Below the pieces are notes generated by a model, which was not told where the DNA came from, did no database searches, and worked only from the letters and a program-made list of their open reading frames with translations. The translations under genes were made by a program, and so were the position numbers. DNA of 64,000 nucleotides, taken from the NCBI RefSeq assembly GCF_027172205.1, contig NC_070604.1, positions 100,461,851 through 100,525,850 of the forward strand, given 5' to 3'. The DNA is from Podarcis raffonei (taxonomy: Eukaryota; Chordata; Lepidosauria; Squamata; Lacertidae). Positions 63,024 through 64,000 of this stretch are shown here, in pieces; position 1 is the first letter of the stretch; the number at the start of each line of letters is the position of its first letter.

Positions 63024-64000
63024 CATAGAATCTTAGAGTTGGAAGGGACCCCAGGGTCATCTAGTCCAACCCCCTGCAATGCAGGAATCTCAGCTACAGC
63101 ATCCATGACAGATGGCCATCCAACCTCTGTTTAAAAACTTCCAAGGAAAGAGAGTCCAATCTGTTCCACTGCTGAACAGCTCACTGTCAGAAAGTTTCCC
63201 CCTGAATGTTTAGTTGGAATCTCCTTTTTTGTAACTTGAAGCCATTGGTTTGAGTCCTACTCTCCAGAGCAGGATAAAACAAGCATGCTCCCTCCTCCAT
63301 GTGACAGCCCTTAAGATATTTGAAGATGGCTATCATACCTTCTATAAGTCTCCTGTTTTCCAGGCTAAACATACCCAGCTCCTTCAAGCACTCCTCATAA
63401 GCCTTAGTTTCCAGACCCTTGATCATCTTGGTTGTCCTCCTCTGCACACGCTCCAGCTTGTCAACATCCTTCCTAAATTGTGGAGCCCAGAATTGGACAA
63501 AGTATTCCAAGTGTGGTCTGACTAAGGCAGAATAGAGCGGTACTATTATTTCCCTTGATCTGGACACTATACTTTTGGTGATGCAGCCTAGAATAGCATT
63601 AGCTTTTTTTGCTGCAGCATCACACTGTTTGTTGACTCACGTTAAGCTTGTAGTCCACCAAGACCCCTAGATCTTTTTCATAAGTACTGCTAGTAAGCCA
63701 GGTGTCCCCTATCCTATGTTTGTGCATCTGGTTCTTCCTGCCTGAGTGCAGAACCTTACATTTGTCCCTATTGAAATTAATTTTGTTAGCTTGCAGCCAG
63801 TTCTCCAATCCATTAAGGTCATTTTGAATTGTGATTCTGTCTTCTGTGGCATTAGCTACCTCTCCCAGTTTGGTGTCATCTGCAGATTTGATGAGCACCC
63901 CCTCAGTTCCCTTATCCAAGTCATTTTTAATGCTGTCGAACAACAATGAACCCAGGACACAGAGCCCTGTGGCACCCCACTTGTCACATTTTTCCAGGAT
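63024..64000 (-). mobile_element. CR1 LINE, runs off the right edge
   Basis: The minus strand encodes, from the right, KLGEVANATEDRITIQNDLN and LENWLQANKINFNRDKCKVL, then [20 protein letters not shown] and ERVQRRTTKMIKGLE. The 3' end is near 63024 (complement CCAACTCTAAGATTCTATG). At least two frame interruptions are seen in the window. The 5' end is outside. Confidence 0.93.

Overview
This looks like nuclear DNA from a squamate reptile, most likely a lizard (a lacertid-like genome is plausible but unproven). Genes have many short exons with GT-AG introns. The spaces between them hold repeats typical of lizards: BovB and CR1 LINEs, L2-like LINEs, tRNA-derived SINEs, hAT and Tigger-like MITEs, a Penelope-like fragment and a young Ty3/gypsy copy.

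Three host genes are supported. Positions 639-22286 (+) hold the last 23 coding exons of UBR2, an N-recognin E3 ubiquitin ligase, including its RING-H2 and C-terminal domains; the 5' half lies to the left of the window. Positions 46142-31626 (-) hold all three coding exons of PRPH2 (peripherin-2), the tetraspanin of photoreceptor disc rims, predicted at 353 residues. Positions 52273-51266 (-) hold the single-exon gene TBCC, tubulin-folding cofactor C, in a CpG-rich segment. UBR2 and PRPH2 converge, and TBCC lies upstream of PRPH2 on the same strand. From memory this is the order and orientation at human 6p21.1, so it is conserved synteny, not an operon. The three products are not known to share a pathway.

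Layout: 1-22286 UBR2 exons, with introns carrying CR1, L2, Tigger-like, BovB and Penelope-like fragments; 22287 to about 24440 probable UBR2 3' UTR; 24440-31625 spacer with L2 and hAT debris and microsatellites; 31626-46142 PRPH2, its two introns rich in MITEs, SINEs and BovB; 46143-51265 PRPH2 upstream and TBCC downstream sequence, mostly without recognisable repeats; 51266-52640 TBCC and its CpG-rich promoter; 53494-54268 a GC-rich insert bounded by inverted repeats; 55068-59723 a Ty3/gypsy element on the minus strand with matching 5-bp target duplications; 62557-64000 BovB and then a CR1 LINE that runs off the right edge.

I found no undescribed gene system. The most interesting structures are mobile-element ones: the young gypsy copy with a CCAAT-rich tandem array in its LTRs, BovB copies with intact target-site duplications, a SINE nested inside a MITE, and the GC-rich inverted-repeat insert. 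All family assignments were made by eye, without database searches.
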